From UBA932 sp031548545 (GTDB taxonomy: Bacteria; Bacteroidota; Bacteroidia; Bacteroidales; UBA932): a DNA stretch of 64,000 nucleotides. Shown piece after piece: positions 35,180-44,382 of the stretch. The notes beneath the pieces are model-generated. The model searched no databases, had not been told where the DNA came from, and saw only the letters and a list, made by a program, of their open reading frames with translations. The stretch lies in contig JAVBQY010000015.1 of assembly GCA_031548545.1 (NCBI GenBank), positions 1-64,000 of the forward strand, written 5' to 3'. The first letter of the stretch is position 1. Each line of letters starts with the position of its first letter. Both the position numbers and the translations under genes were made by a program.

Positions 35180-35740
35180 ATGAAAAAAATTCTCTTAGTG
35201 AGTGTATTGGCTGTTATTTGCGGTAGCGCGGCTGCCCAGAACTTCAAATTCGGACATATCAATGCCCAGGAACTGGTAGCCCTGATGCCCGAACGCGACT
35301 CAGCCCAGGTGAAGTTTGAGAACTATGGTAAAGAATTACAAGATCAGGTAGAAGCCATGCAGGTGGAACTGAACAACAAGTACAATACTTTCCAGCAAAA
35401 ACAAAATACCTGGAGCGATGCGATCAAAGAATCCAAAATGCGCGAAATCCAGGAATTGGGCCAACGGTCTCAGGAATTTCAACAGACCGCCCAGGAAGAC
35501 CTGCAGAAAATGTACCAGACACTGCTCCGCCCGGTAATAGAAAAAGCCAACAAGGCTATTGAAACCGTGGCTAAACGCGAAGGCTTTACTTATGTATTCG
35601 ACCTCAGCGGCGGCAGCCTTTCTTACTTCAATCCGGAGCAAAGCATCGACCTGCTGCCCCTGGTGAAAAAAGAACTGAATATCACCAAGGTTCTTCCCTC
35701 GACCGCACGTCCTGCTACCGGCGCCGCACCTAAAAGATAA
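35180..35740 (+). CDS. OmpH/Skp-family periplasmic chaperone, second copy
   Basis: 186 residues. Signal peptide 1-19 (MKKILLVSVLAVICGSAAA), then KFGHINAQELVALMPERDSA, a coiled-coil arm and GFTYVFDLSGGSLSYFNPEQ. It is a paralogue of the preceding gene (18-bp gap) with an additional Pro/Ala-rich tail (STARPATGAAPKR). Tandem skp-like genes after bamA are usual in Bacteroidales. murI begins 4 bp after its stop. Confidence 0.9.
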   Translation: MKKILLVSVLAVICGSAAAQNFKFGHINAQELVALMPERDSAQVKFENYGKELQDQVEAMQVELNNKYNTFQQKQNTWSDAIKESKMREIQELGQRSQEFQQTAQEDLQKMYQTLLRPVIEKANKAIETVAKREGFTYVFDLSGGSLSYFNPEQSIDLLPLVKKELNITKVLPSTARPATGAAPKR

Positions 35741-35744
35741 GCAT

Positions 35745-36497
35745 ATGTACACGGCTCCTATCGGCTTACTCGACTCCGGAATCGGCGGATTGTCGGTATG
35801 GCGTGAGGTGAACCGTTTGCTTCCGCAGGAGCATACTGTGTACTATGCCGACACGGCTTACTGCCCTTACGGCCCCAAGACACAGGAGGAGATCATAGCC
35901 CGGACGGCGCATATTACGGATTGGTTATTGGACCGGCAAGCCAAACTTATCGTATTGGCCTGCAATACCGCGACAGCCGCCGCTATTGATTATTTACGCG
36001 CACAGTATAATGTACCCTTTGTAGGCATGGAGCCGGCTGTAAAGCCGGCTGCTTTGCATTCACAAAGCGGCATAGTGGGAGTATTGGCTACCCGCGGAAC
36101 TTTTAAAGGCCGCTTATACAATGAAACGGCGGAACGCTTCGCCGCCCATGTTAAAATCATAGAACAGCCGGGTGACGGACTGGTAGAGCTGATAGAAGCC
36201 GGCCGGATCGACACGCCGGAAATGAACGCCTTGCTGCACCGTTATGTAGACCCGCTGCTGGAGGCCGGCGCCGACCATATCGTGCTGGGCTGTACCCATT
36301 ACCCTTTCCTTGTCCCTGCCCTGCGGAAAATAACGGGCGACAGGGTCGTGCTGCTTGATCCGGCGCCGGCCGTAGCCCAACGGGTGAAAAGCCTGCTGGA
36401 GCAGCATGGCCTGCTGAACACCTCGGGAGCGCCTGCCCGTCACGAATTTTATTCCGACGAACGCCCCTTCTCCCCCTCAGGCCTCATCATACATTAA
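35745..36497 (+). CDS. murI: Glutamate racemase
   Basis: 250 residues. It supplies D-glutamate for peptidoglycan. Catalytic cysteines are Cys73 (LACNTATAAA) and Cys183 (LGCTHYPFL). N-terminal GLLDSGIGGLSVWREV and YYADTAYCPYG are typical. End of the bamA-skp-skp-murI cluster. Confidence 0.95.
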   Translation: MYTAPIGLLDSGIGGLSVWREVNRLLPQEHTVYYADTAYCPYGPKTQEEIIARTAHITDWLLDRQAKLIVLACNTATAAAIDYLRAQYNVPFVGMEPAVKPAALHSQSGIVGVLATRGTFKGRLYNETAERFAAHVKIIEQPGDGLVELIEAGRIDTPEMNALLHRYVDPLLEAGADHIVLGCTHYPFLVPALRKITGDRVVLLDPAPAVAQRVKSLLEQHGLLNTSGAPARHEFYSDERPFSPSGLIIH

Positions 36498-36510
36498 CCC
36501 CCTCCCCCAA

Positions 36511-36541
36511 TCATTCATTATTCACTATTAATTATTCACTA
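36511..36541 (+). repeat. TTATTCA-type intergenic repeat
   Basis: Tandem TCATTCATTATTCAC-type units between murI and hppA, the same family as at 19257 and 34617. No -7 promoter element was found between murI and hppA. Confidence 0.65.
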
Positions 36542-36546
36542 CGCCT

Positions 36547-38772
<2,226 letters not shown>

Positions 38773-38794
38773 TAGTCGCCTAATGAATAATAGC

Positions 38795-38837
38795 GTAGCA
38801 AGACGAACGAAAATGTTTAGTCTTGCTACTTTTTTTT
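38795..38837 (+). terminator. Intrinsic terminator after hppA
   Basis: A perfect 10-bp stem GTAGCAAGAC (38795-38804) / GTCTTGCTAC (38820-38829) is followed by eight T. The loop adds a short AAC/GTT pairing. The best intrinsic terminator on the plus strand of this window. Confidence 0.9.
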
Positions 38838-38849
38838 CAAAAATATCCT

Positions 38850-38857
38850 TATCTTTG
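38850..38857 (+). promoter_or_regulatory. -7 element upstream of the toxin-antitoxin/aspS genes
   Basis: TATCTTTG, 41 bp before the antitoxin ATG. It is the only -7 match found between the hppA terminator and aspS, so it may serve antitoxin, toxin and aspS. Confidence 0.55.
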
Positions 38858-38865
38858 TCTGTTAG

Positions 38866-38897
38866 TTTTAATTATTAACCCTTAATTTTTAATTATT
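38866..38897 (+). promoter_or_regulatory. Candidate operator: 11-bp direct repeats 21 bp apart
   Basis: TTTTAATTATT occurs at 38866-38876 and again at 38887-38897, a spacing of 21 bp or two DNA turns, just downstream of the -7 element and ending 1 bp before the antitoxin ATG. This would suit cooperative binding by an autoregulating antitoxin. The repeat is AT-rich, so chance or a generic intergenic repeat is possible. Confidence 0.35.
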
Positions 38898-38898
38898 T

Positions 38899-39180
38899 AT
38901 GAGAACCACTCCTCCTACGAAAGGGCAGATCGCCTGGCCGCCTTTCGCACAACAAAAACACTATGCTGAGATGAACAAGCACACAGACATAGAAGAATTA
39001 GATTGGAAAGACGAAAATGACTACATTCCTGCAGACAAGTTTGATAAAAACGGTGTCTACATACTGAGTCCGGAAGAGAAAGCTGGTATTCAAGAATCTC
39101 TACAACAAATAGCCCGTGGAGAACTAATCAGCAACGAGGACTTAATAAAGGAGGTAGAAGGATGGTTCAAAAACAATTAG
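38899..39180 (+). CDS. Putative antitoxin
   Basis: 93 residues, acidic, with no signal peptide or membrane segment. The body DIEELDWKDENDYIPADKFD followed by the C-terminal helical stretch LSPEEKAGIQESLQQIARGE resembles small antitoxins paired with RelE/ParE toxins, which use such helices to wrap the toxin. An internal ATG (residue 26, MNKHTDIEE) is an alternative start. It overlaps the toxin gene by 19 bp, a classic toxin-antitoxin arrangement. AT content is higher than in neighbouring genes, which suggests acquisition. Confidence 0.7.
   Translation: MRTTPPTKGQIAWPPFAQQKHYAEMNKHTDIEELDWKDENDYIPADKFDKNGVYILSPEEKAGIQESLQQIARGELISNEDLIKEVEGWFKNN
39147..39154 (+). promoter_or_regulatory. Strong Shine-Dalgarno of the toxin gene
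   Basis: AAAGGAGG lies 7 bp before the toxin ATG at 39162, inside the antitoxin coding region. Clear Shine-Dalgarno sequences are otherwise scarce in this window, so it supports this start and a separate origin of the pair. Confidence 0.65.
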
Positions 39181-39473
39181 TTTGGACTCCCCGATCTAAA
39201 CAACAGTTGAATGTCATTCTATCTTATTACACCAATCACAATGGCAGCAATCTATATAGTCAACAGCTACATAGTATTATTCAGCGAAAATTACAGCTAT
39301 GCCAAAGTCAACCCTTCATGGGAAAAAAAATAAACAATGAACATGTGCGTGCTTTATTTATAGCACATCTTCACTTATTTTATCAAGTTAGCAAACAGTA
39401 TCTCTTAATTCTTGACATCTGGGACGGGCGCCAAAACCCCGAGAGCATAAAATACTACAAAAAAGATTTATAA
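39162..39473 (+). CDS. RelE/ParE-family toxin
   Basis: 103 residues, basic, with the RelE/ParE pattern: WTPRSKQQLNVILSYYTNHN at the N terminus, QSQPFMGKKINNEHVRALFI in the middle and HLFYQVSKQYLLILDIWDGR with QNPESIKYY at the end. Members either cleave mRNA at the ribosome or poison gyrase; the ParE-like WDGRQNP ending favours the ParE side, but this is not certain. It overlaps the antitoxin by 19 bp and ends only 5 bp before aspS. Confidence 0.85.
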   Translation: MVQKQLVWTPRSKQQLNVILSYYTNHNGSNLYSQQLHSIIQRKLQLCQSQPFMGKKINNEHVRALFIAHLHLFYQVSKQYLLILDIWDGRQNPESIKYYKKDL

Positions 39474-39478
39474 AATAT

Positions 39479-41236
39479 ATGTACAGAACTCATTCATGTG
39501 GCGAATTGCGCCTCCAACATCAGGGAAAAGAAGTAACATTGGCAGGCTGGGTACAGCGCGTACGTAACCTCGGAGGGATGACTTTCGTGGATCTGCGTGA
39601 CCGTTATGGGATCACCCAGTTAACGGTGAACGACAATGCCGGCGCCGAAGTAAAAAATGCAGTAGCTGCATTAGGCCGTGAATTTGTAATACAAGCAACC
39701 GGCGCCGTCGTGGAGCGCAGCAGCAAGAATAACAAAATACCTACCGGCGAGATTGAAGTAATCGTCAGCAAAATCAGCGTCCTCAACGCAGCCGATACGC
39801 CCCCCTTTACCATAGAAGACGAAAGTGACGGCGGAGAAGAGCTGCGCGCCAAATACCGTTACCTCGACCTGCGCCGCAATCCGTTGCGCAAGGCCATGGA
39901 ACTGCGTCACCGCATGGCGCAGGAAGTCCGCCGCTACCTTGACGGCCTGCACTTCCTCGAAATAGAAACGCCCTTTCTGATCAAGTCGACGCCCGAAGGC
40001 GCCCGAGACTTTGTGGTCCCCTCCCGCATGAACCAGGGCGAATTTTATGCCCTCCCCCAAAGCCCGCAAACATTCAAGCAATTGTTGATGGTGGGTGGTT
40101 ATGACCGCTATTTTCAGATTGTGCGCTGTTTCCGCGATGAGGACCTGAGGGCCGACCGTCAGCCGGAATTCACGCAGATAGACTGTGAAATGGCTTTCGT
40201 GGAACGCGAAGACATCTTGCAGACCTTTGAAGGGCTGGCTAAAAACCTGTTTAAAAACGTACTCAATGTAGAGATGACGGAGGCCTTCCCCCGCATGAGC
40301 TATGCTGATGCGATGAAATACTACGGCTCCGACAAACCCGATATCCGCTTCGGTATGCGGATGGTAGACATTACGGATAGGGTAAAAGGCCGGAATTTCT
40401 CTGTATTCGACAATGCCGGCTATATCGGCGGGATCTGCGCCGAAGGCTGCGCGGCTTATACCCGCAAGCAGCTTGATGAACTGACCGAATGGGTAAAACG
40501 GCCGCAGATAGGCATGGCCGGGCTGGTCTATATCCGCCTCGGAGCCGATGGTATCAAATCCAGCGTGGATAAATTCTATAGCCCCGAAGAATTGCAGCAA
40601 ATCGCCGCTATGTTCAACGCCAAGGAGGGCGACCTGATCCTGATCCTCTGCGGCGCCAAAAAGAAATGCCAGGAAGCCTTGGGCAGCCTGCGTATCGAAA
40701 TGGGCAACCGCCTGGGGCTGCGCAGGAATGATGTTTATGCGCCGCTTTGGGTGTACGATTTCCCGCTGCTGGAATGGGATGAAGAAACCCGGCGTTTCTA
40801 CGCCATGCACCACCCCTTCACCTCGCCCAAGCCCGAAGATATGGACAAGTTCTACAGTCAGGACAAAGCGCAACTGGCGCAGGTAAATGCCAACGCCTAT
40901 GACTTTGTGCTCAACGGTACCGAAGTGGGCGGCGGCTCTATCCGTATCCACGACGCCAAGGTACAGCAACGTATGTTTGAAGTATTGGGCCTGAGCCCTG
41001 AAGAAACGCAATACAAGTTCGGGTTCATCATCAATGCGTTCAAATACGGAGCGCCGCCTCACGGAGGTATAGCCTTTGGTTTTGACCGCTGGTGCGCCCT
41101 CTTCGGCGGACAGGAAAGCATACGCGATTACATTGCGTTCCCGAAGAACAATGCAGGCCGGGATATGATGCTGGACGCCCCGTCGAAGATCGACGAGGCG
41201 CAGCTTAAAGAATTGGCGATACGAACGACGGTTTAG
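39479..41236 (+). CDS. aspS: Aspartyl-tRNA synthetase
   Basis: 585 residues, bacterial type. An N-terminal anticodon-binding OB domain (LAGWVQRVRNLGGMTFVDLRD) is followed by the class II core with motif 2 (RCFRDEDLRADRQPEFTQID), a GAD insertion domain, and motif 3 (GIAFGFDRWCALF). It charges tRNA-Asp; whether it also charges tRNA-Asn depends on genome context. It starts 5 bp after the toxin gene and has no promoter of its own that I can see. Its stop overlaps the convergent PspC gene by 4 bp. Confidence 0.96.
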   Translation: MYRTHSCGELRLQHQGKEVTLAGWVQRVRNLGGMTFVDLRDRYGITQLTVNDNAGAEVKNAVAALGREFVIQATGAVVERSSKNNKIPTGEIEVIVSKISVLNAADTPPFTIEDESDGGEELRAKYRYLDLRRNPLRKAMELRHRMAQEVRRYLDGLHFLEIETPFLIKSTPEGARDFVVPSRMNQGEFYALPQSPQTFKQLLMVGGYDRYFQIVRCFRDEDLRADRQPEFTQIDCEMAFVEREDILQTFEGLAKNLFKNVLNVEMTEAFPRMSYADAMKYYGSDKPDIRFGMRMVDITDRVKGRNFSVFDNAGYIGGICAEGCAAYTRKQLDELTEWVKRPQIGMAGLVYIRLGADGIKSSVDKFYSPEELQQIAAMFNAKEGDLILILCGAKKKCQEALGSLRIEMGNRLGLRRNDVYAPLWVYDFPLLEWDEETRRFYAMHHPFTSPKPEDMDKFYSQDKAQLAQVNANAYDFVLNGTEVGGGSIRIHDAKVQQRMFEVLGLSPEETQYKFGFIINAFKYGAPPHGGIAFGFDRWCALFGGQESIRDYIAFPKNNAGRDMMLDAPSKIDEAQLKELAIRTTV

Positions 41237-42750
41237 TCAAAGTCCACATCGTCCCAGTTAAAAACGTTCCATTCGTATTTGTAATCACGCAAATGCCAAT
41301 GGAATGTTTTTTTGGTATAAACGCTGTCACCGTTCAATAATAGTAGTTGTATCCGTTTATTTTGCGGCACATAGATTTTTATAGCGGCCATTTCACCATC
41401 CCATTTATTATTCTTCTTGTCGAAAATAAAAGGCTCCAGTAACAACAAAGAATCCTGCAGCAGGAATTTAGAAGGCATGGCTGCTACCCGCGCCCTGGCC
41501 TCCAACTCGTTCCGGCCCGAAGCATGGCGGGTATAACTGATCCGGATATTGCCCGTGTCACTGGTGTGTAGAATATCCACAGCCGGCAGTAGATAAAAGA
41601 CGGTATTCCGGGCCGAATCTCCGGTCCAGAACGCCAGGAAACCCTCTTCGTGGTTATAGTTTACCAGCATGTTATTTCCCATATGGCGGTATTGCTCGGG
41701 CAAGTTGACATACAAGGTATCACAAGGACTTTCCACCACTACGTCTTCCTGCAGGTTGGTCCACTGCGCATGCGAACTGATGGTGGGTATCACCAGCAAA
41801 GCCAGGCTAATCAGCGAAACCAACCATAGCAGGAACATGATGAGGCCTACCTTGTATTTTCCTTTAAAGCCCACCAGGGCTTTCACACCAAGATATATCA
41901 AGCCCAGCAAAGGCAGCAGGAATACGGCGCCGAGCAATAATTTCAAGACCCATAACGGCGCACTGATATTTACATAATTCAATAAGTCAATGGTCGGAAT
42001 ATGGGGAATGAAGTCAAACATGCACAGCGACCAGGGCACAAACAAAAAGCCGACAAGCGCTACAATCAGGATAATAATCCCGAAGAAAACCAACATAGCG
42101 CGGCCAAAGAATTTAAGCAGACGAAGAAAAGAGCTTTCAGCCGGACGATACGCATCCTCCAGCATTTTCCGCTCAATCTCGGCCACGGTAGGATTGGCAT
42201 TACCGCGCATCTTCAACTTTTCATTGTCCGTACGCGCTGCGGGCACTACAACCCAAAGGATGAGATAGGTCAGCATAGCCGTACCGGCCAGTCCGTGCCA
42301 GAAGAAGAAGCTAAAGAAAAACAGAACGAAGAATAAGCGTACAAACACAGCGTCGATACCGAAATAATTGGCCAAGCCGCTACACACACCACCAATCACC
42401 TTATAATCAATATCGCGATACAGGCGTTTACGGTGGAAAGCCACAGGCGGCCGGAGTTCCGGCCCCGACGGAGAAGCTGTGGCGGTTTCGTCTTCCATAT
42501 CATCGGGCATGCCCATAATGGCGATCACCTCATCTACTATAGGGCGGGTAACCACCTGTCCGGCTTGGGTCAGGCGGGCCGACAAGAGTTCTGCCAGGCG
42601 TCCCTCTATATCCGACACGATTTCCTTACCGCTTTCCTTGCCGGCAAAGTGCTTCTCGAGCCGGTCGAGGTAGGTTTTCAACACATTGTGGGCATCTGAA
42701 TCCAAATGGAAAGCCAAACGGCCTATGCTTACTTTTACAGTTGATTTCAT
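41233..42750 (-). CDS. PspC-domain membrane protein
   Basis: 505 residues. Residues 1-85 form a conserved N-terminal domain (LAFHLDSDAHNVLKTYLDRL, EGRLAELLSARL, MGMPDDMED). A PspC domain follows at about 105-165 (RLYRDIDYKVIGGVCSGLAN, YFGIDAVFVRLFF), then several membrane helices and a long C-terminal extracytoplasmic beta-type domain. PspC proteins sense envelope stress or regulate the phage-shock response. It lies 11 bp after the PadR gene. The C-terminal domain, with VESPCDTLYVNLPEQYRH, is of unknown role. Confidence 0.85.
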   Translation of the reverse strand: MKSTVKVSIGRLAFHLDSDAHNVLKTYLDRLEKHFAGKESGKEIVSDIEGRLAELLSARLTQAGQVVTRPIVDEVIAIMGMPDDMEDETATASPSGPELRPPVAFHRKRLYRDIDYKVIGGVCSGLANYFGIDAVFVRLFFVLFFFSFFFWHGLAGTAMLTYLILWVVVPAARTDNEKLKMRGNANPTVAEIERKMLEDAYRPAESSFLRLLKFFGRAMLVFFGIIILIVALVGFLFVPWSLCMFDFIPHIPTIDLLNYVNISAPLWVLKLLLGAVFLLPLLGLIYLGVKALVGFKGKYKVGLIMFLLWLVSLISLALLVIPTISSHAQWTNLQEDVVVESPCDTLYVNLPEQYRHMGNNMLVNYNHEEGFLAFWTGDSARNTVFYLLPAVDILHTSDTGNIRISYTRHASGRNELEARARVAAMPSKFLLQDSLLLLEPFIFDKKNNKWDGEMAAIKIYVPQNKRIQLLLLNGDSVYTKKTFHWHLRDYKYEWNVFNWDDVDFD

Positions 42751-42761
42751 AGTTGTAAGAT

Positions 42762-43103
42762 TTATCGGATGGAGTTAATGGTAGTCACTAATTCTTCCCA
42801 TGAAGCGTCCAGCTCTTTCAGTAATTGCCGGCCCTTCTCGGTAATCATGTAATACTTCCGCGGCGGTCCCTGGGGTGATTCTTCCCAACGGTAGCTCAGC
42901 AGTCCCTGGTTTTTTTGTCGTGTCAACAAGGGGTACAAGGTACCCTCTACGACGATCATCTGGGCCGCTTTCAGCTCATTGATAATAGCGGTAGCATAAG
43001 CATCATTGCGGGCCAGTATCAGCAAAATGCAGTATTCAAGAATACCTTTTCGCATCTGTGCCTTTACATTGTCTGTATTGATTGTTGTTTCTACGGTAGT
43101 CAT
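42762..43103 (-). CDS. PadR-family transcriptional regulator
   Basis: 113 residues. Winged-helix PadR fold: MRKGILEYCILLILARNDAY, then AQMIVVEGTLYPLLTRQKNQ, the wing PQGPPRKYYMITEKGRQLL and a C-terminal dimerisation helix. It is encoded between two PspC genes, 3 bp after the first and 11 bp before the second, so it almost certainly regulates this operon in response to an envelope or chemical signal. Confidence 0.92.
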   Translation of the reverse strand: MTTVETTINTDNVKAQMRKGILEYCILLILARNDAYATAIINELKAAQMIVVEGTLYPLLTRQKNQGLLSYRWEESPQGPPRKYYMITEKGRQLLKELDASWEELVTTINSIR

Positions 43104-43106
43104 AAG

Positions 43107-43682
43107 CTATTTTTTAGAAGTTTTTTTCTTTGCATAGTTCCAAATATTTTCAGCGGTTACCGGCTCTCCCCGCATTTCGAGTTTTTGGGCAATGGTCACC
43201 GCCTTGGGCGTTACAATCCACAGTATAATATATACCCAGAAACCGAATGAACCGGCTACCAGAGCGGCTAAAAACAAGACCCGTACAATTACGATGTCCA
43301 GCCCGAAGTAGGCCGCCAGCCCGCTGCATACCCCCCCGAAAACCTGATGATCGGGATCGCGGTAAAAGCGTTTGGGCCGGAGCTCCTCCTGAGGAGATCC
43401 GCTTGTCCGGTTTTTCTCAAAACCGGCAGCCCCCTCAGGCATCCCCATAATTAAGATCACTTTGTCTACCAACGCCATGTCTACCACCTGGTGGGGCTGC
43501 GGCGTCTGTTCACGGAAGATCTCGGCAATACGCGACTCAATATCTTCCATGACCTCATCAGCCTCCGGTTTATTGGTAAAACTGGCCTTGTAATCATCAA
43601 GGTACCGGCTGAGTTTGTTATGGGCGTCTTCTTCAATTGTGAAGCAAAATCCACTGATGTTGACTGTAACTACCTTTTTCAT
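43107..43682 (-). CDS. Small PspC-domain membrane protein
   Basis: 191 residues. It has the same N-terminal domain as the 505-residue neighbour (FCFTIEEDAHNKLSRYLDDY, ESRIAEIFREQT, MGMPEGAAG), then a PspC domain (RFYRDPDHQVFGGVCSGLAA, YFGLDIVIVRVLF) with membrane helices and a basic C terminus (NYAKKKTSKK). It lacks the long C-terminal domain. First gene of the pspC-padR-pspC operon. Confidence 0.88.
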   Translation of the reverse strand: MKKVVTVNISGFCFTIEEDAHNKLSRYLDDYKASFTNKPEADEVMEDIESRIAEIFREQTPQPHQVVDMALVDKVILIMGMPEGAAGFEKNRTSGSPQEELRPKRFYRDPDHQVFGGVCSGLAAYFGLDIVIVRVLFLAALVAGSFGFWVYIILWIVTPKAVTIAQKLEMRGEPVTAENIWNYAKKKTSKK

Positions 43683-43721
43683 AGTATGAGGTTATTAAAA
43701 TTTTCAATTACTTTGGTAATG

Positions 43722-43729
43722 CAAATATA
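43722..43729 (-). promoter_or_regulatory. -7 element of the PspC/PadR operon
   Basis: Reads TATATTTG on the minus strand, about 40 bp before the ATG at 43682. No clear -33 box. Confidence 0.5.
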
Positions 43730-43730
43730 T

Positions 43731-43772
43731 AAATAAATATCAATACCTTGTATCACATAATACTATTTATTT
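43731..43772. promoter_or_regulatory. Candidate PadR operator region
   Basis: A perfect 9-bp inverted repeat AAATAAATA (43731-43739) / TATTTATTT (43764-43772) encloses ATAC-CTT-GTAT (43743-43753). PadR-family sites often carry ATAC/GTAT or ATGT/ACAT half-sites. Located just upstream of the operon's -7 element; prediction only. Confidence 0.3.
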
Positions 43773-43820
43773 TTCATAAAAACCATTAAAAAGCTGATAA
43801 TCAATTGAAAAAATTTTCAT

Positions 43821-43828
43821 TATCTTTG
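43821..43828 (+). promoter_or_regulatory. -7 element of tadA
   Basis: TATCTTTG ends only 4 bp before the ATG at 43833, so the transcript should begin at or just around the start codon. Confidence 0.55.
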
Positions 43829-43832
43829 CAGT

Positions 43833-44270
43833 ATGGAAAGGAATGAAAAGTTCATGCGCGAAGCGCTAAAAGAAGCACAACTTGCTTTTAATGAGGATGA
43901 GATACCTGTTGGCGCTATTATTGTAAGCCCTGAAGGACGCATATTGGCCCGGGCCCACAACCTCACCCAGCGGCTCAACGACCCTACTGCACATGCCGAA
44001 ATGCAGGCCATTACGGCGGCTACCCATGCCATAGGCGGAAAATACCTTAATGATTGCACCCTTTATGTAACCCTGGAGCCTTGTGTGATGTGCGCCGGCG
44101 CCCTCTTCTGGGCCCAGGTGGGACGCATTGTATATGGCGCCTCAGATGCCAAACGCGGCTATAGCCTGGCAGGCACAAAGCTTTTACACCCCAGGACCAT
44201 TGTAGAGAAAGGGATATTGGAAGAAGAATGCGCCGCCCTGTTGGTGAATTTCTTTAAAAAAAAGAGATAA
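43833..44270 (+). CDS. tadA: tRNA adenosine(34) deaminase (TadA-like)
   Basis: 145 residues. It converts A34 to inosine in the tRNA wobble position, or is a close nucleoside deaminase. Zinc site: His54 and catalytic Glu56 in TAHAEMQAI, Cys84 and Cys87 in PCVMCAGAL. The N-terminal EIPVGAIIV and GRIVYGASDAKRGY are typical of TadA. Guanine deaminase or another paralogue is possible. It stands alone between divergent and convergent neighbours. Confidence 0.88.
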   Translation: MERNEKFMREALKEAQLAFNEDEIPVGAIIVSPEGRILARAHNLTQRLNDPTAHAEMQAITAATHAIGGKYLNDCTLYVTLEPCVMCAGALFWAQVGRIVYGASDAKRGYSLAGTKLLHPRTIVEKGILEEECAALLVNFFKKKR

Positions 44271-44290
44271 ATCTTACATCTTATCGTAAC

Positions 44291-44325
44291 AAAAAAAGAC
44301 AGCCCACTTTAGAAAGTGAGCTGTC
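44291..44325 (-). terminator. Intrinsic terminator closing the surface-protein operon
   Basis: On the minus strand GACAGC pairs with GCTGTC and CACTTT with AAAGTG around a 4-nt loop, followed by seven T (44297 to 44291). It lies 58 bp after the stop of the 976-residue LRR gene, the last of six minus-strand genes. Confidence 0.85.
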
Positions 44326-44382
44326 TCATGATCTACGAAAAACGACACCAGCTATCAAACTGATTCCGTTTACCGCACTGTA

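Noticed and set aside
39671..41062. 463-codon open frame antisense to aspS
   Set aside because: Lies wholly inside a certain gene, has no recognisable domain and no promoter; long antisense frames are expected from the codon bias here.
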